Assembly (NCBI GenBank): GCA_009921785.1
Contig: RFXE01000049.1
Span: 1 to 10,416 of the forward strand
From: Alphaproteobacteria bacterium
GTDB lineage: Bacteria; Pseudomonadota; Alphaproteobacteria; Rhizobiales; Beijerinckiaceae
DNA: 10,416 nucleotides
Reading direction: 5' to 3'
Shown piece by piece: positions 1-6,495 of the stretch. Under the pieces are notes generated by a model. The model did not search any database and was not told where the DNA came from. It saw nothing but the letters and a program-made list of their open reading frames with translations. Position numbers and translations under genes: made by a program. How positions within the stretch are numbered: the stretch's first letter is position 1; every line of letters begins with the position of its first letter.

Positions 1-372
1 AATCCCATTCGCGTCATAGGCTTTGATGATCGCGCGCGCTTTATCAACGCTGGCTTTCGTGTTGAAGGAGAGATCCGCATCGACTTCGGTTGAAACGCGA
101 CCTGGAACAAGGCGCGCAAGCTCGGTGCCGAAGGCGACGGCGAGACGATCCGCAACCGCCGTGATGACTGCCTCATTCGTACCACTTTGCTTTTTGCCCC
201 ATGAGACAGCATCCGCAATCACACTTTCATAAGCGGGAAGGTCGGCGGCCTTCAGCACAAGCGTCGGATTGGTTGTACAATCCGTCGGCTTGAAGGTGCG
301 GATGGCCTCCATATCGCCGGTGTCGGCGACGATGACGGTCATGGCTTTGAGTTGATCGAGTTTCGACGTCAT
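1..372 (-). CDS. tal: Transaldolase, N-terminal 124 residues (partial)
   Basis: Transaldolase of the pentose phosphate pathway, a cytosolic enzyme that moves a dihydroxyacetone unit from sedoheptulose 7-phosphate to glyceraldehyde 3-phosphate through a Schiff-base lysine. The minus-strand reading starts MTSKLDQLKAMTVIVADTGD and contains the family blocks VADTGD (residues 15-20, with the catalytic Asp), TTNPTLVL (33-40, with the conserved Thr and Asn) and LVPGRVSTEVDADLS (about 88-102, with the conserved Glu). It follows the roughly 320-residue TalB type closely from the first residue. The frame stays open to the window edge, so the C-terminal two thirds, including the Schiff-base lysine expected near residue 132, lie outside. 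The ATG at 372 is the likely start because an in-frame TAA lies two codons upstream. No good ribosome binding site sits at the usual distance; an AGGAGGAG lies about 32 nt upstream (405-412). The gene is divergent from the M20D amidohydrolase. Confidence 0.95.
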   Translation of the reverse strand, partial: MTSKLDQLKAMTVIVADTGDMEAIRTFKPTDCTTNPTLVLKAADLPAYESVIADAVSWGKKQSGTNEAVITAVADRLAVAFGTELARLVPGRVSTEVDADLSFNTKASVDKARAIIKAYDANGI

Positions 373-404
373 ATTTTATGCTTTCGTCTGTCTTGGACCT
401 TTTA

Positions 405-412
405 CTCCTCCT
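405..412 (-). promoter_or_regulatory. Strong Shine-Dalgarno-like AGGAGGAG, misplaced ahead of tal
   Basis: The minus strand reads AGGAGGAG here, a near-perfect anti-16S match, but it lies about 32 nt before the tal ATG. No ATG, GTG or TTG follows at normal spacing, and the tal frame has a TAA just before its ATG, so it cannot serve an earlier tal start. It may be chance, a standby ribosome site, or the trace of a lost leader ORF. Confidence 0.3.
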
Positions 413-525
413 AACACGGCCCGATAGCCGCGTCAGCTTGTTTGAAAACGAGGCTGCGGAACATTCCGAGACTTGGCAGCCCGGTGGACATGGTTGATAG
501 TAGCGGGGAAAGAGGGGTACTCTCC

Positions 526-1689
526 ATGCCGATCAAGAACCGTATCGCCGAATTGGCCGATGAAATTGCCGTGTGGCGCCATGATTTTCATCGCCATCCC
601 GAGCTCGATTATGATGTTCATCGCACAGCGTCGATTGTTGCGGAGAAATTGAAAGAGTTTGGATGCGACGAAGTGATCACCGGTATCGGCAGAACCGGTG
701 TCGTCGGCATTATTGTAGGGCGCGTTCAGGGTGATCGTGTCATTGGCCTGCGCGCCGATATGGATGCGTTACCGATTCATGAAACGACCGGCAAACCACA
801 CGCCTCAACTGTGCCTGGCAAAATGCATGCCTGTGGTCATGATGGCCATACGGCAATGTTGCTCGGCGCTGCAAAATATCTCGCTGAGACGCGGAATTTT
901 TCCGGCAAAGTGGCGATGATTTTTCAGCCTGCTGAAGAAGGTGGCGGTGGTGGCAAAGCCATGGTTGACGACGGTATGATGGCGCGTTTCGGCATCGCCG
1001 AAGTCTATGGCATGCATAATTTGCCCGGCATGCCAGTGGGTCAATTTGGCACGCGCGCCGGTCCAATCATGGCCGCCGCTGATAAATTTGAAATTCGAAT
1101 TGAAGGACGCGGCGCGCATGCGGCTATGCCGCATCTTGCTATTGATACGGTTTTAATCGGTTCGCAATTGGTGACGATGTTGCAAGGCATTGTTTCCCGC
1201 AATGTCGATCCGCTTGAGAGCGCGGTTTTGTCGGTCACGACATTTCATGCCGGTGATGCGTTTAATGTCTTGCCGCAAACAGCCACAATGCGCGGTACGG
1301 TGAGAACATTTAATCCGGCGGTGCAGGATCTTGTCGAACAGCGTATGCGTGATACGATCGCGTCTTTCGCCGCACTTCATGGTGCGTCCATCCATCTTGA
1401 TTATGTGCGCGGTTATCCTGTCACCCGCAATCATGAACGTGAAACGACTTATGCGCTTGAGTCCGCGCAACGCACCGCTGGTGAGGGGCGTGTTAATCAG
1501 GCGATTGCACCAATGATGGGTGCAGAAGATTTTTCCTATATGCTTGACGAGCGACCGGGATGTTTCATCTTCATCGGCAATGGCGCGTCAGCGGGTCTTC
1601 ATCATCCCGATTATGATTTCAACGATGCGGCCATTCCGCATGGTGTGTCTTATTGGGCGGATTTGGTGGAAACGCGGTTGGCGAGATAG
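526..1689 (+). CDS. M20D amidohydrolase (hippurate hydrolase / N-acyl-amino-acid amidohydrolase-like)
   Basis: Zinc-type amidohydrolase of peptidase family M20, subfamily D (HipO, IAA-amino-acid hydrolase and N-acetyl-diaminopimelate deacetylase relatives). Such enzymes cleave an acyl group from an N-acyl amino acid in the cytosol; the exact substrate cannot be read from the sequence. The ATG at 526 is preceded by AGAGGGG (511-517) at 8-nt spacing and gives 387 residues, a normal length for the family. An upstream in-frame TTG (442) and ATG (490) would add 28 or 12 residues without family character. Metal and catalytic motifs are complete: D78-M-D80, C103-G-H105 in HACGHDGHT, E137-E138 in QPAEEGG, H164 in GMHN, H198 in the lid-domain RGAHAAMPH, and H359-H360 near the C terminus. 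The cysteine of HACGH is typical of M20D. It stands alone, divergent from tal and convergent with uup. Family assignment is firm; naming it hippurate hydrolase would be a guess. Confidence 0.9.
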   Translation: MPIKNRIAELADEIAVWRHDFHRHPELDYDVHRTASIVAEKLKEFGCDEVITGIGRTGVVGIIVGRVQGDRVIGLRADMDALPIHETTGKPHASTVPGKMHACGHDGHTAMLLGAAKYLAETRNFSGKVAMIFQPAEEGGGGGKAMVDDGMMARFGIAEVYGMHNLPGMPVGQFGTRAGPIMAAADKFEIRIEGRGAHAAMPHLAIDTVLIGSQLVTMLQGIVSRNVDPLESAVLSVTTFHAGDAFNVLPQTATMRGTVRTFNPAVQDLVEQRMRDTIASFAALHGASIHLDYVRGYPVTRNHERETTYALESAQRTAGEGRVNQAIAPMMGAEDFSYMLDERPGCFIFIGNGASAGLHHPDYDFNDAAIPHGVSYWADLVETRLAR

Positions 1690-1702
1690 TATTTTTTTTT
1701 GA

Positions 1703-1748
1703 AGCATTTTGTTTCGATTAGTCGGTATCTACTTAATCGCAAAATGCT
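1703..1748. terminator. Long hairpin between convergent M20D and uup genes, overlapping the uup stop
   Basis: AGCATTTTG (1703-1711) pairs perfectly with CAAAATGCT (1740-1748), and inside it CGATTA (1715-1720) pairs with TAATCG (1734-1739). That gives 15 bp with a 3-nt bulge and a 13-nt loop. The outer arm overlaps the uup stop codon (1747-1749). A run of nine T (1692-1700) lies before the hairpin on the plus strand, so neither strand has the canonical stem followed by a U-tract. The position between two converging genes suggests a bidirectional terminator or a 3'-end-protecting stem. The structure is seen in the sequence; its function is inferred. Confidence 0.5.
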
Positions 1749-3570
1749 ATTGCGAGGATTCTAATTCTTCGCGCAACATTTCGAGTTCAAGCCATTGCGT
1801 CTCGCTGCGTTGGCGCTCCTCTTCCGCGCGCGTTAAGAGTTCGCTCGCTTTATCAAAGCGTGCACGGTCGCGCGTATAGAGTTCCGGATCAGCGAGAACT
1901 GCTTTTAATTTTTCAATATCGCGCCCCAGTGCTTCAACACGTTCGGGCAAGGTTTCGAGCAGACGTTTTTCATTAAAGGACAATTTGCGCTTTTCGCTGA
2001 CCGTTGCGCTATCACGCGATGAAGGGGTATCGCGTGTTTTCGGCATTGTTTTTGAGGCTTCGCTGGTGCGGGCATCCACGCCGCGGCCGCGCTGCGCCAC
2101 CATATCCGAATAGCCACCCGCATAATCAAGCCATACGCCATCGCCTTCTGCCACGATAATGGCGGTTGCGACGCGGTCGAGAAAATCGCGATCATGGCTC
2201 ACGACAATCAGCGTGCCTTGATAATCGGCGAGCATCTCTTCGAGAAGATCAAGCGTTTCGAGATCAAGATCATTGGTGGGCTCATCAAGCACCAAGAGAT
2301 TGGACGGATTAGCAAGTGCCAGGGCGAGTAAAAGCCGCGCGCGTTCACCGCCCGAAAGCGTCCCGACAGGCGTGCGCGCTTGTTCAGGCGAAAAGAGAAA
2401 ATCTTTCATATAGGATACGACATGGCGATTTTCGCCATTCACAACGATGCGATCTCCCGAGCCACCTGAAAGCGTATCTGCGAGCGACATTGTGGGATCA
2501 AGACTGTCGCGCTTTTGTTCAAGTGTCGTCATCGCGAGATTGGTGCCGCGTCTTATCCGTCCTTGATCAGGTTCGAGTTTGCCCATGAGCAGATTGAGAA
2601 GCGTTGTTTTACCGGCACCATTCGCGCCCACAAGACCGATGCGGTCCCCGCGCAAGATACGCGTTGAAAACTCTTTGACGATGATCTTATCGCCAAAACT
2701 CAGTGAAATTTTTTCAGCTTCAATCACTTGTGTGCCGGATAGATCGGCATCCGCTGCTTCAAGTTTCACGCCGCCTTGCGGCCCCCGCGCGTCTCTGCGC
2801 TTTTGCCTTAATGCCGCCAGATCAGCCATGCGGCGCACATTGCGTTTGCGTCGTGCGGTCACGCCATAACGCACCCAATGTTCCTCGCGCACAATTTGGC
2901 GGTCAAGCTTGTGGCGTTCGCGCTCTTCTTCTTCAAGTACCGTGTCGCGCCAGGCTTCGAATTCGCCAAAACCTTTTTCGAGCCGACGCGTAACGCCGCG
3001 ATCAAGCCACACGGTCGCACGCGAGAGATTTTCGAGAAAGCGTCGATCATGACTGATGAGAACTAAAGCGGATTTGAGACTCTTCAATTCGTTTTCGAGC
3101 CATTCAATGGCCGGAAGGTCGAGATGATTGGTGGGCTCGTCGAGCATAAGAATATCAGGCTCAGGCGCAAGCACACGGGCAAGTGCCGCGCGCCGCGCTT
3201 CACCGCCGGAGAGAGTCTTCGGATTTTCATCGCCCGTTAGTCCCAGCGCTTCAAGAAGATAGCGCGCGCGATAGACATCATCGCCCGGCGTTAAACCCGC
3301 TTCGACATAAGCGAGCGTTGATGGGTAAGCCGAGAGATCAGGCTCTTGAGGCAGATAGCGCCATGTCGCGCCGGGTTGAATGAATCGCTCGCCATGATCG
3401 GACTCAATCAGACCGGCGGCTATTTTGAGCAAGGTCGATTTACCTGACCCATTACGTCCCACGAGGCAAAGTCGCTCGCCCGCGCCAATCGATAGATCAG
3501 CGCCTTCAAGCAGCGGCGTGCCGCCAAAGGTGAGGCGGATATCTTTGAGGAAGAGGAGCGGTGGGGCCAC
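1747..3570 (-). CDS. uup: ABC-F family ATPase, Uup type
   Basis: Soluble ABC protein of the ABC-F class with two nucleotide-binding domains and no membrane segment. Family members bind ribosomes or nucleic acid; E. coli Uup is linked to ribosome function and to precise excision of transposons. From the proposed GTG start (first residues VAPPLLFLKDI, read as Met) the protein has 607 residues. Domain 1 has Walker A GRNGSGKST (38-46), signature LSGGE (120-124), Walker B LMLDEPTNHLD (141-151) and switch His174. A charged linker spans about 200-270. Domain 2 has Walker A GANGAGKTT (315-323), signature LSGGE (405-409), Walker B LVLDEPTNDLD (426-436) and His459. A charged C-terminal segment (about 525-605) looks like the coiled-coil DNA-binding tail of Uup. 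The start was chosen by family alignment: domain 1 begins at once, but no clear ribosome binding site is visible. The frame stays open for another 178 codons upstream without family content. A TTG four codons earlier is an alternative start. Confidence 0.9.
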   Translation of the reverse strand: MAPPLLFLKDIRLTFGGTPLLEGADLSIGAGERLCLVGRNGSGKSTLLKIAAGLIESDHGERFIQPGATWRYLPQEPDLSAYPSTLAYVEAGLTPGDDVYRARYLLEALGLTGDENPKTLSGGEARRAALARVLAPEPDILMLDEPTNHLDLPAIEWLENELKSLKSALVLISHDRRFLENLSRATVWLDRGVTRRLEKGFGEFEAWRDTVLEEEERERHKLDRQIVREEHWVRYGVTARRKRNVRRMADLAALRQKRRDARGPQGGVKLEAADADLSGTQVIEAEKISLSFGDKIIVKEFSTRILRGDRIGLVGANGAGKTTLLNLLMGKLEPDQGRIRRGTNLAMTTLEQKRDSLDPTMSLADTLSGGSGDRIVVNGENRHVVSYMKDFLFSPEQARTPVGTLSGGERARLLLALALANPSNLLVLDEPTNDLDLETLDLLEEMLADYQGTLIVVSHDRDFLDRVATAIIVAEGDGVWLDYAGGYSDMVAQRGRGVDARTSEASKTMPKTRDTPSSRDSATVSEKRKLSFNEKRLLETLPERVEALGRDIEKLKAVLADPELYTRDRARFDKASELLTRAEEERQRSETQWLELEMLREELESSQ

Positions 3571-3879
3571 TGCGTGAAACAATACAAAGGAAAAATGACG
3601 ACTGAGGCGATATGACGGATCGACCCTGTTTTCGCAAGCGGCTTGCTCAAAGACACATGCCTTCGGCGAGATACCCATCCGCACTTTCCCGTCTGCCTTG
3701 CGTTTTTGAGGCAGTGTTTTATGGCTATCCCTAGCAATTGGATTCGGCTTTCCGGCCAGCGGTCGCGCCTGTGGCGTCAGCGTCTTTCGGCAATCCCGGT
3801 ATTTCTGTTGTGGGGTGGTCTCATGTCGCCATGACATGGGGCTTATTTTGTTTGGCTTAAAGATGCGAAGGAGAAGGCG
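3571..3879. other. Divergent intergenic region between uup and csp
   Basis: This 309-bp gap must hold the promoters of uup (minus) and csp (plus), but I cannot point to a convincing -35/-10 pair for either. Short ORFs in it show no recognisable protein character. The minus-strand uup frame happens to be free of stops across it. A small inverted repeat, CATGTC-GCCAT-GACATG (3822-3838), lies in the likely csp 5' untranslated region, about 40 nt before the csp start. Such a stem could be part of a cold-responsive leader, but this is not demonstrated. Confidence 0.4.
3868..3873 (+). promoter_or_regulatory. Ribosome binding site of csp
   Basis: AAGGAG lies 6 nt before the ATG at 3880. It fixes the csp start and makes strong translation likely, as usual for an abundant cold-shock protein. 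Confidence 0.75.
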
Positions 3880-4083
3880 ATGCAACAAGGCACCGTCAAA
3901 TGGTTTAATTCGGAAAAGGGCTACGGTTTCATTCAGCCTGAAGATGGGGGCAAGGACGTATTTGTCCATATTAGTGCGGTTGAGCGGGCAGGACTTTCGG
4001 GACTTGCCGAAGGACAAAAGGTCGGCTTTGAACTTGTTGAAAATCGCGGTCGTCAGTCGGCAGAAAATTTGAAGATCGGTTGA
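3880..4083 (+). CDS. Cold-shock domain protein, CspA family
   Basis: A 67-residue single-domain cold-shock protein, a small five-stranded OB fold that binds single-stranded RNA or DNA and melts mRNA structure. The sequence opens MQQGTVKWFNSEKGYGFI. The RNP1 motif KGYGFI (13-18) and RNP2 motif VFVHI (about 28-32) carry the aromatic residues that stack on bases, and the C-terminal part ends in ENLKIG. Length and motif order match CspA-like proteins. The start is supported by AAGGAG 6 nt upstream, and an intrinsic terminator follows 7 nt after the stop, so the gene looks monocistronic. Whether it is cold-induced or constitutive cannot be told, since most alphaproteobacteria carry several paralogues; I therefore give no specific letter name. 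Confidence 0.95.
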   Translation: MQQGTVKWFNSEKGYGFIQPEDGGKDVFVHISAVERAGLSGLAEGQKVGFELVENRGRQSAENLKIG

Positions 4084-4090
4084 TCGAAGA

Positions 4091-4119
4091 AGAGGCGGGC
4101 TCACCCCGCCTCTTTTTTT
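4091..4119 (+). terminator. Rho-independent terminator of csp
   Basis: Perfect 9-bp stem AGAGGCGGG (4091-4099) with CCCGCCTCT (4105-4113), a 5-nt loop, and a seven-T run (4113-4119). It starts 7 nt after the csp stop codon and isolates csp from the downstream oxidoreductase gene. Confidence 0.93.
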
Positions 4120-4155
4120 GTACGTCAGACCAATTTGTGGTTTGGTGCGTTTATT

Positions 4156-5366
4156 ATGACAAAATCAGTTTCACGCTCCCCCTTCATCGCCATCATCGGC
4201 GCGGGTCCTGCAGGTTTGATGGCCGCTGAGCGGCTTTCCGCTTTGTCTTATCGTGTGGCGATTTATGATCGCATGCCGATGCCTGGGCGAAAATTTTTGA
4301 TGGCTGGTCGCGGCGGCCTCAACCTCACGCATACAGAACCGCTTGATCACTTTCTTGCGCATTACGGCGAAGCGCGCGAATTCATAACGCGTGGTGTGAT
4401 TCATTAGGCGAGTCTCATTTTGTAGGCTCAAGTGGTCGCGTCTTTCCGAAAAGTTTTAAAGCCTCTCCTTTGTTACGTGCCTGGTTGCGGCGCTTGGAAG
4501 CGCAAGGTGTTGAATTTTTCATGCGACATGACTGGAAGGGCTTTGATGATCAAGGCGCGTTGCGTTTTGAAACCGAGGCGCATACGACGGAGCTCGTGAA
4601 AGCCGATGCTGTGCTCTTGGCACTTGGTGGCGCTTCATGGCCCAAATTGGGCGCTACGGGGTTATGGCAATCAGCGCTGCGCGATAAAGCGATTGCGATC
4701 ACGCCGCTCACCGCATCCAATGTTGGTGTGAAGGTTGCTTGGTCGGAGTATTTCACATCGCGCTTTGCTGGACATCCCTTAAAACGATTGATTGTTTCTT
4801 GTGGCGTCCAGAGAGCCGTGGGTGAAGCGATTGTTACGCAGCAAGGCATTGAAGGCGGCGCAATTTATGCCTTAGGGCCCGCTCTTCGTGAGTCAATCAC
4901 GCGTTCGGGCCATGCGATGCTTTCGCTCGATCTGCGGCGAGATGTGTCAGAGACGGACTTAATCTCTCGTCTTACAAAACCACGTGGAAAAAAGAGTCTT
5001 TCGACATTTCTGGCGTCAGCCGCAGGCCTTGATCCGGTATCCATCGCGCTTTTGCGCGAGACATTTTTTCTCAGAAATGAAAAACTTCCCGAAGATCCGC
5101 AAGCGCTCGCGCGTATCATCAAGGCCTGTGAAATAAAAGTGCACGGGATGAGCGGACTTGATCGTGCAATCTCAACGGCGGGCGGTATTCAGCGTGATGA
5201 ATTTGACTCGCATCTCATGATCAAAAAAATGCCGGGCGTTTTTGTGGCCGGTGAGATGATTGATTGGGACGCGCCTACGGGCGGCTATCTCATGCAAGCC
5301 TGTTTTTCAACAAGCGTTGCCGCCGCGCAAGGTATTGTTGAATTCGTTGAAAAAAGCAGAGGCTGA
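4156..5366 (+). pseudogene. COG2081 / HI0933-like NAD(P)/FAD-dependent oxidoreductase, disrupted by a small frameshifting deletion
   Basis: Flavoprotein of the COG2081 family (HI0933-like; TIGR03862-type proteins of proteobacteria); its substrate is not established. The N-terminal part, from ATG 4156, has the FAD dinucleotide motif GAGPAG (residues 15-20) and the family blocks GRKFLMAGRGGLNLTHTEPL. It runs to GEAREFI and then meets TAG at 4405-4407. The remainder continues in another frame: WCDSLGESHFVGSSGRVFPK from 4392, then PLLRAWLRRLEAQGV and on to the conserved C-terminal FAD block GEMIDWDAPTGGYLMQACFS, ending at TGA 5364-5366. By my recollection of relatives, about 10-14 residues normally lie between these blocks, so the lesion looks like a deletion of roughly 30-40 nt whose length is 1 modulo 3. 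Everything else appears intact, which points to recent inactivation or an assembly artefact. The upstream TTG at 4135 is less likely as the start. The gene follows the csp terminator and its stop directly abuts that of the next, opposing gene. Confidence 0.85.
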
Positions 5367-5708
5367 TTAAGCGCCATTCGGCATATTAAACACACGAACA
5401 GCATCCGCTGCTGCGCGGGCACGTGCTGCCGTACGCGCTTTAACAATCGCGCGGAGAATATTCGCTGCAGCGTCATATTCAGCCTGTTCCGTCCGGGCGA
5501 CAGGCTGATTGTCTTCGAGCGCATCAACCGCTTTGGCAATTAATAAGGTCGCCATCATTGGCAGGTTGAGACGAGAGCGTTCGACCGTCGCCTGAAGCGA
5601 TTCGGAGAAGCCAGAGGCTTCCTGGCGCAGAAAAGCCTCTTGACGTTTTTCGTCCTGATCCCGGCGGTCCGCCCGAATAGTCGCAAGATTGATGATTTCA
5701 GCGCTCAT
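5367..5708 (-). CDS. Hypothetical protein, 113 residues, alanine-rich and helical
   Basis: I do not recognise this family. The reading begins MSAEIINLATIRADRRDQDE and continues with a charged stretch (about 11-30) and an alanine-rich, probably helical C-terminal half with regularly spaced Arg and Ala (about 85-108). There is no signal peptide, membrane span or metal motif, so it is presumably a small cytosolic protein. It is judged real because it fills the space between its neighbours, shows biased non-random composition, and its TAA begins at the base next to the stop of the opposing oxidoreductase gene. The ATG at 5708 is the first usable start; a purine patch (CCGGAA) upstream is only a weak ribosome binding site. 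It is divergent from the lipoprotein gene across 169 bp. Confidence 0.65.
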   Translation of the reverse strand: MSAEIINLATIRADRRDQDEKRQEAFLRQEASGFSESLQATVERSRLNLPMMATLLIAKAVDALEDNQPVARTEQAEYDAAANILRAIVKARTAARARAAADAVRVFNMPNGA

Positions 5709-5877
5709 GGCGGTTCCGGTCTTTCATTTCATGCCAATCTGCGGGTGAAGACGGCACATGAAACAAAAAATTAAGCGAGTATTTGTCACAAGGTGAGGGG
5801 TAAATAGCGATATTCGTGCCAAAGGGCTGTGCCCGCTCGAGGCTGGGTACCTATGAAATGCGGTCGGAGGGTGAGTT

Positions 5878-6429
5878 ATGCGTCGATTTCTGCCGATTTT
5901 GTTCGTTACATTTGCGGTTGCTGCCTGTCAGGGCATGTCTTCATCGCCCCCTTCGGGCGGCATGATGGCGGCGGAAGCCTCCGATGCTTCAACCGGGGGC
6001 GCGCCTAAAACAGACGCAAAAGCCTCAATCCGGGTTGCGGCCGCCGCCCCTTCGAAGCCTGCCGCGTCCGAGCAGCCTGTTGCGGAGCCCACCGAGCCCT
6101 TCAGGTCGGTTACCGTCTCGGCGGATGCTTTGGCAGCAAGCCTGATCGTTCCGCTCCCGGCAAAATCAGATTCCAATACCGCCGCGTTGGACTCTGAACG
6201 GGACCGGATTGATCGGTTGATTGCTGAGGGCGGGGTTACCCGCGAAGCGGGGGCCAAGCGCCTTTACCGGCTCGCCACCAAAAATGGTTTCGTCAAAGGC
6301 AAAGCGGATGAAACACTTTGGCAAACCATTATTCAGGCCTACCGCAATCTTGATGATCGCTATATCACTCTCGAAGACGCTGCCAGCGACATTGCGGCCG
6401 CATTCCAACAACGCCGCGAGGCAAAATAG
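5878..6429 (+). CDS. Putative outer-membrane lipoprotein of unknown function, 183 residues
   Basis: A secreted lipoprotein. The N terminus MRRFLPILFVTFAVAAC has two arginines, a hydrophobic core and the lipobox V14-A15-A16-C17, so signal peptidase II cleavage and lipidation at Cys17 are expected. Residue 18 is Gln, not Asp, which favours sorting to the outer membrane. Residues 18-85 are rich in Ala, Ser, Pro and Thr and look like a flexible linker. Residues about 105-180 form a more ordered, probably helical domain (DRIDRLIAEGGVTREAGAKRLYRLATKN and onward) that I cannot assign. The start is well supported by GGAGG (5866-5870) 7 nt before the ATG. It lies 66 nt before the ammonia-lyase gene on the same strand, but a hairpin in the gap leaves co-transcription uncertain. 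Confidence 0.8.
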   Translation: MRRFLPILFVTFAVAACQGMSSSPPSGGMMAAEASDASTGGAPKTDAKASIRVAAAAPSKPAASEQPVAEPTEPFRSVTVSADALAASLIVPLPAKSDSNTAALDSERDRIDRLIAEGGVTREAGAKRLYRLATKNGFVKGKADETLWQTIIQAYRNLDDRYITLEDAASDIAAAFQQRREAK

Positions 6430-6437
6430 AATTGACG

Positions 6438-6469
6438 GGTTTGGGCCCGATTATGATTGAGGCCCAACC
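6438..6469 (+). other. Hairpin between lipoprotein and ammonia-lyase genes
   Basis: GGTTTGGGCC (6438-6447) can pair with GGCCCAACC (6461-6469), giving 9 bp with one bulged T and a 13-nt loop. No T-run follows (the next bases are ATAAGAAAG), so it is not a canonical terminator. It could partly terminate transcription or mark a processing site ahead of the lyase ribosome binding site (GGGGG, 6485-6489). Confidence 0.35.
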
Positions 6470-6495
6470 ATAAGAAAGCGAGACGGGGGTAAATC

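Noticed and set aside
23..232. Plus-strand 69-residue ORF
   Set aside because: It is antisense to the transaldolase reading, which matches that family residue by residue.
3643..3834. Small plus-strand ORF in the uup-csp gap
   Set aside because: No ribosome binding site or recognisable protein features, and composition typical of a random open frame.
4380..4404. Short direct repeat ATTCAT (4380-4385 and 4399-4404) as a deletion footprint
   Set aside because: Both copies remain and the repeat is only 6 bp, so it does not explain the missing segment and may be chance.
4156..5366. Programmed ribosomal frameshift in the flavoprotein gene
   Set aside because: No slippery heptamer is visible at the junction, and about 10-14 residues are missing as well as a frame change, which recoding alone would not explain.
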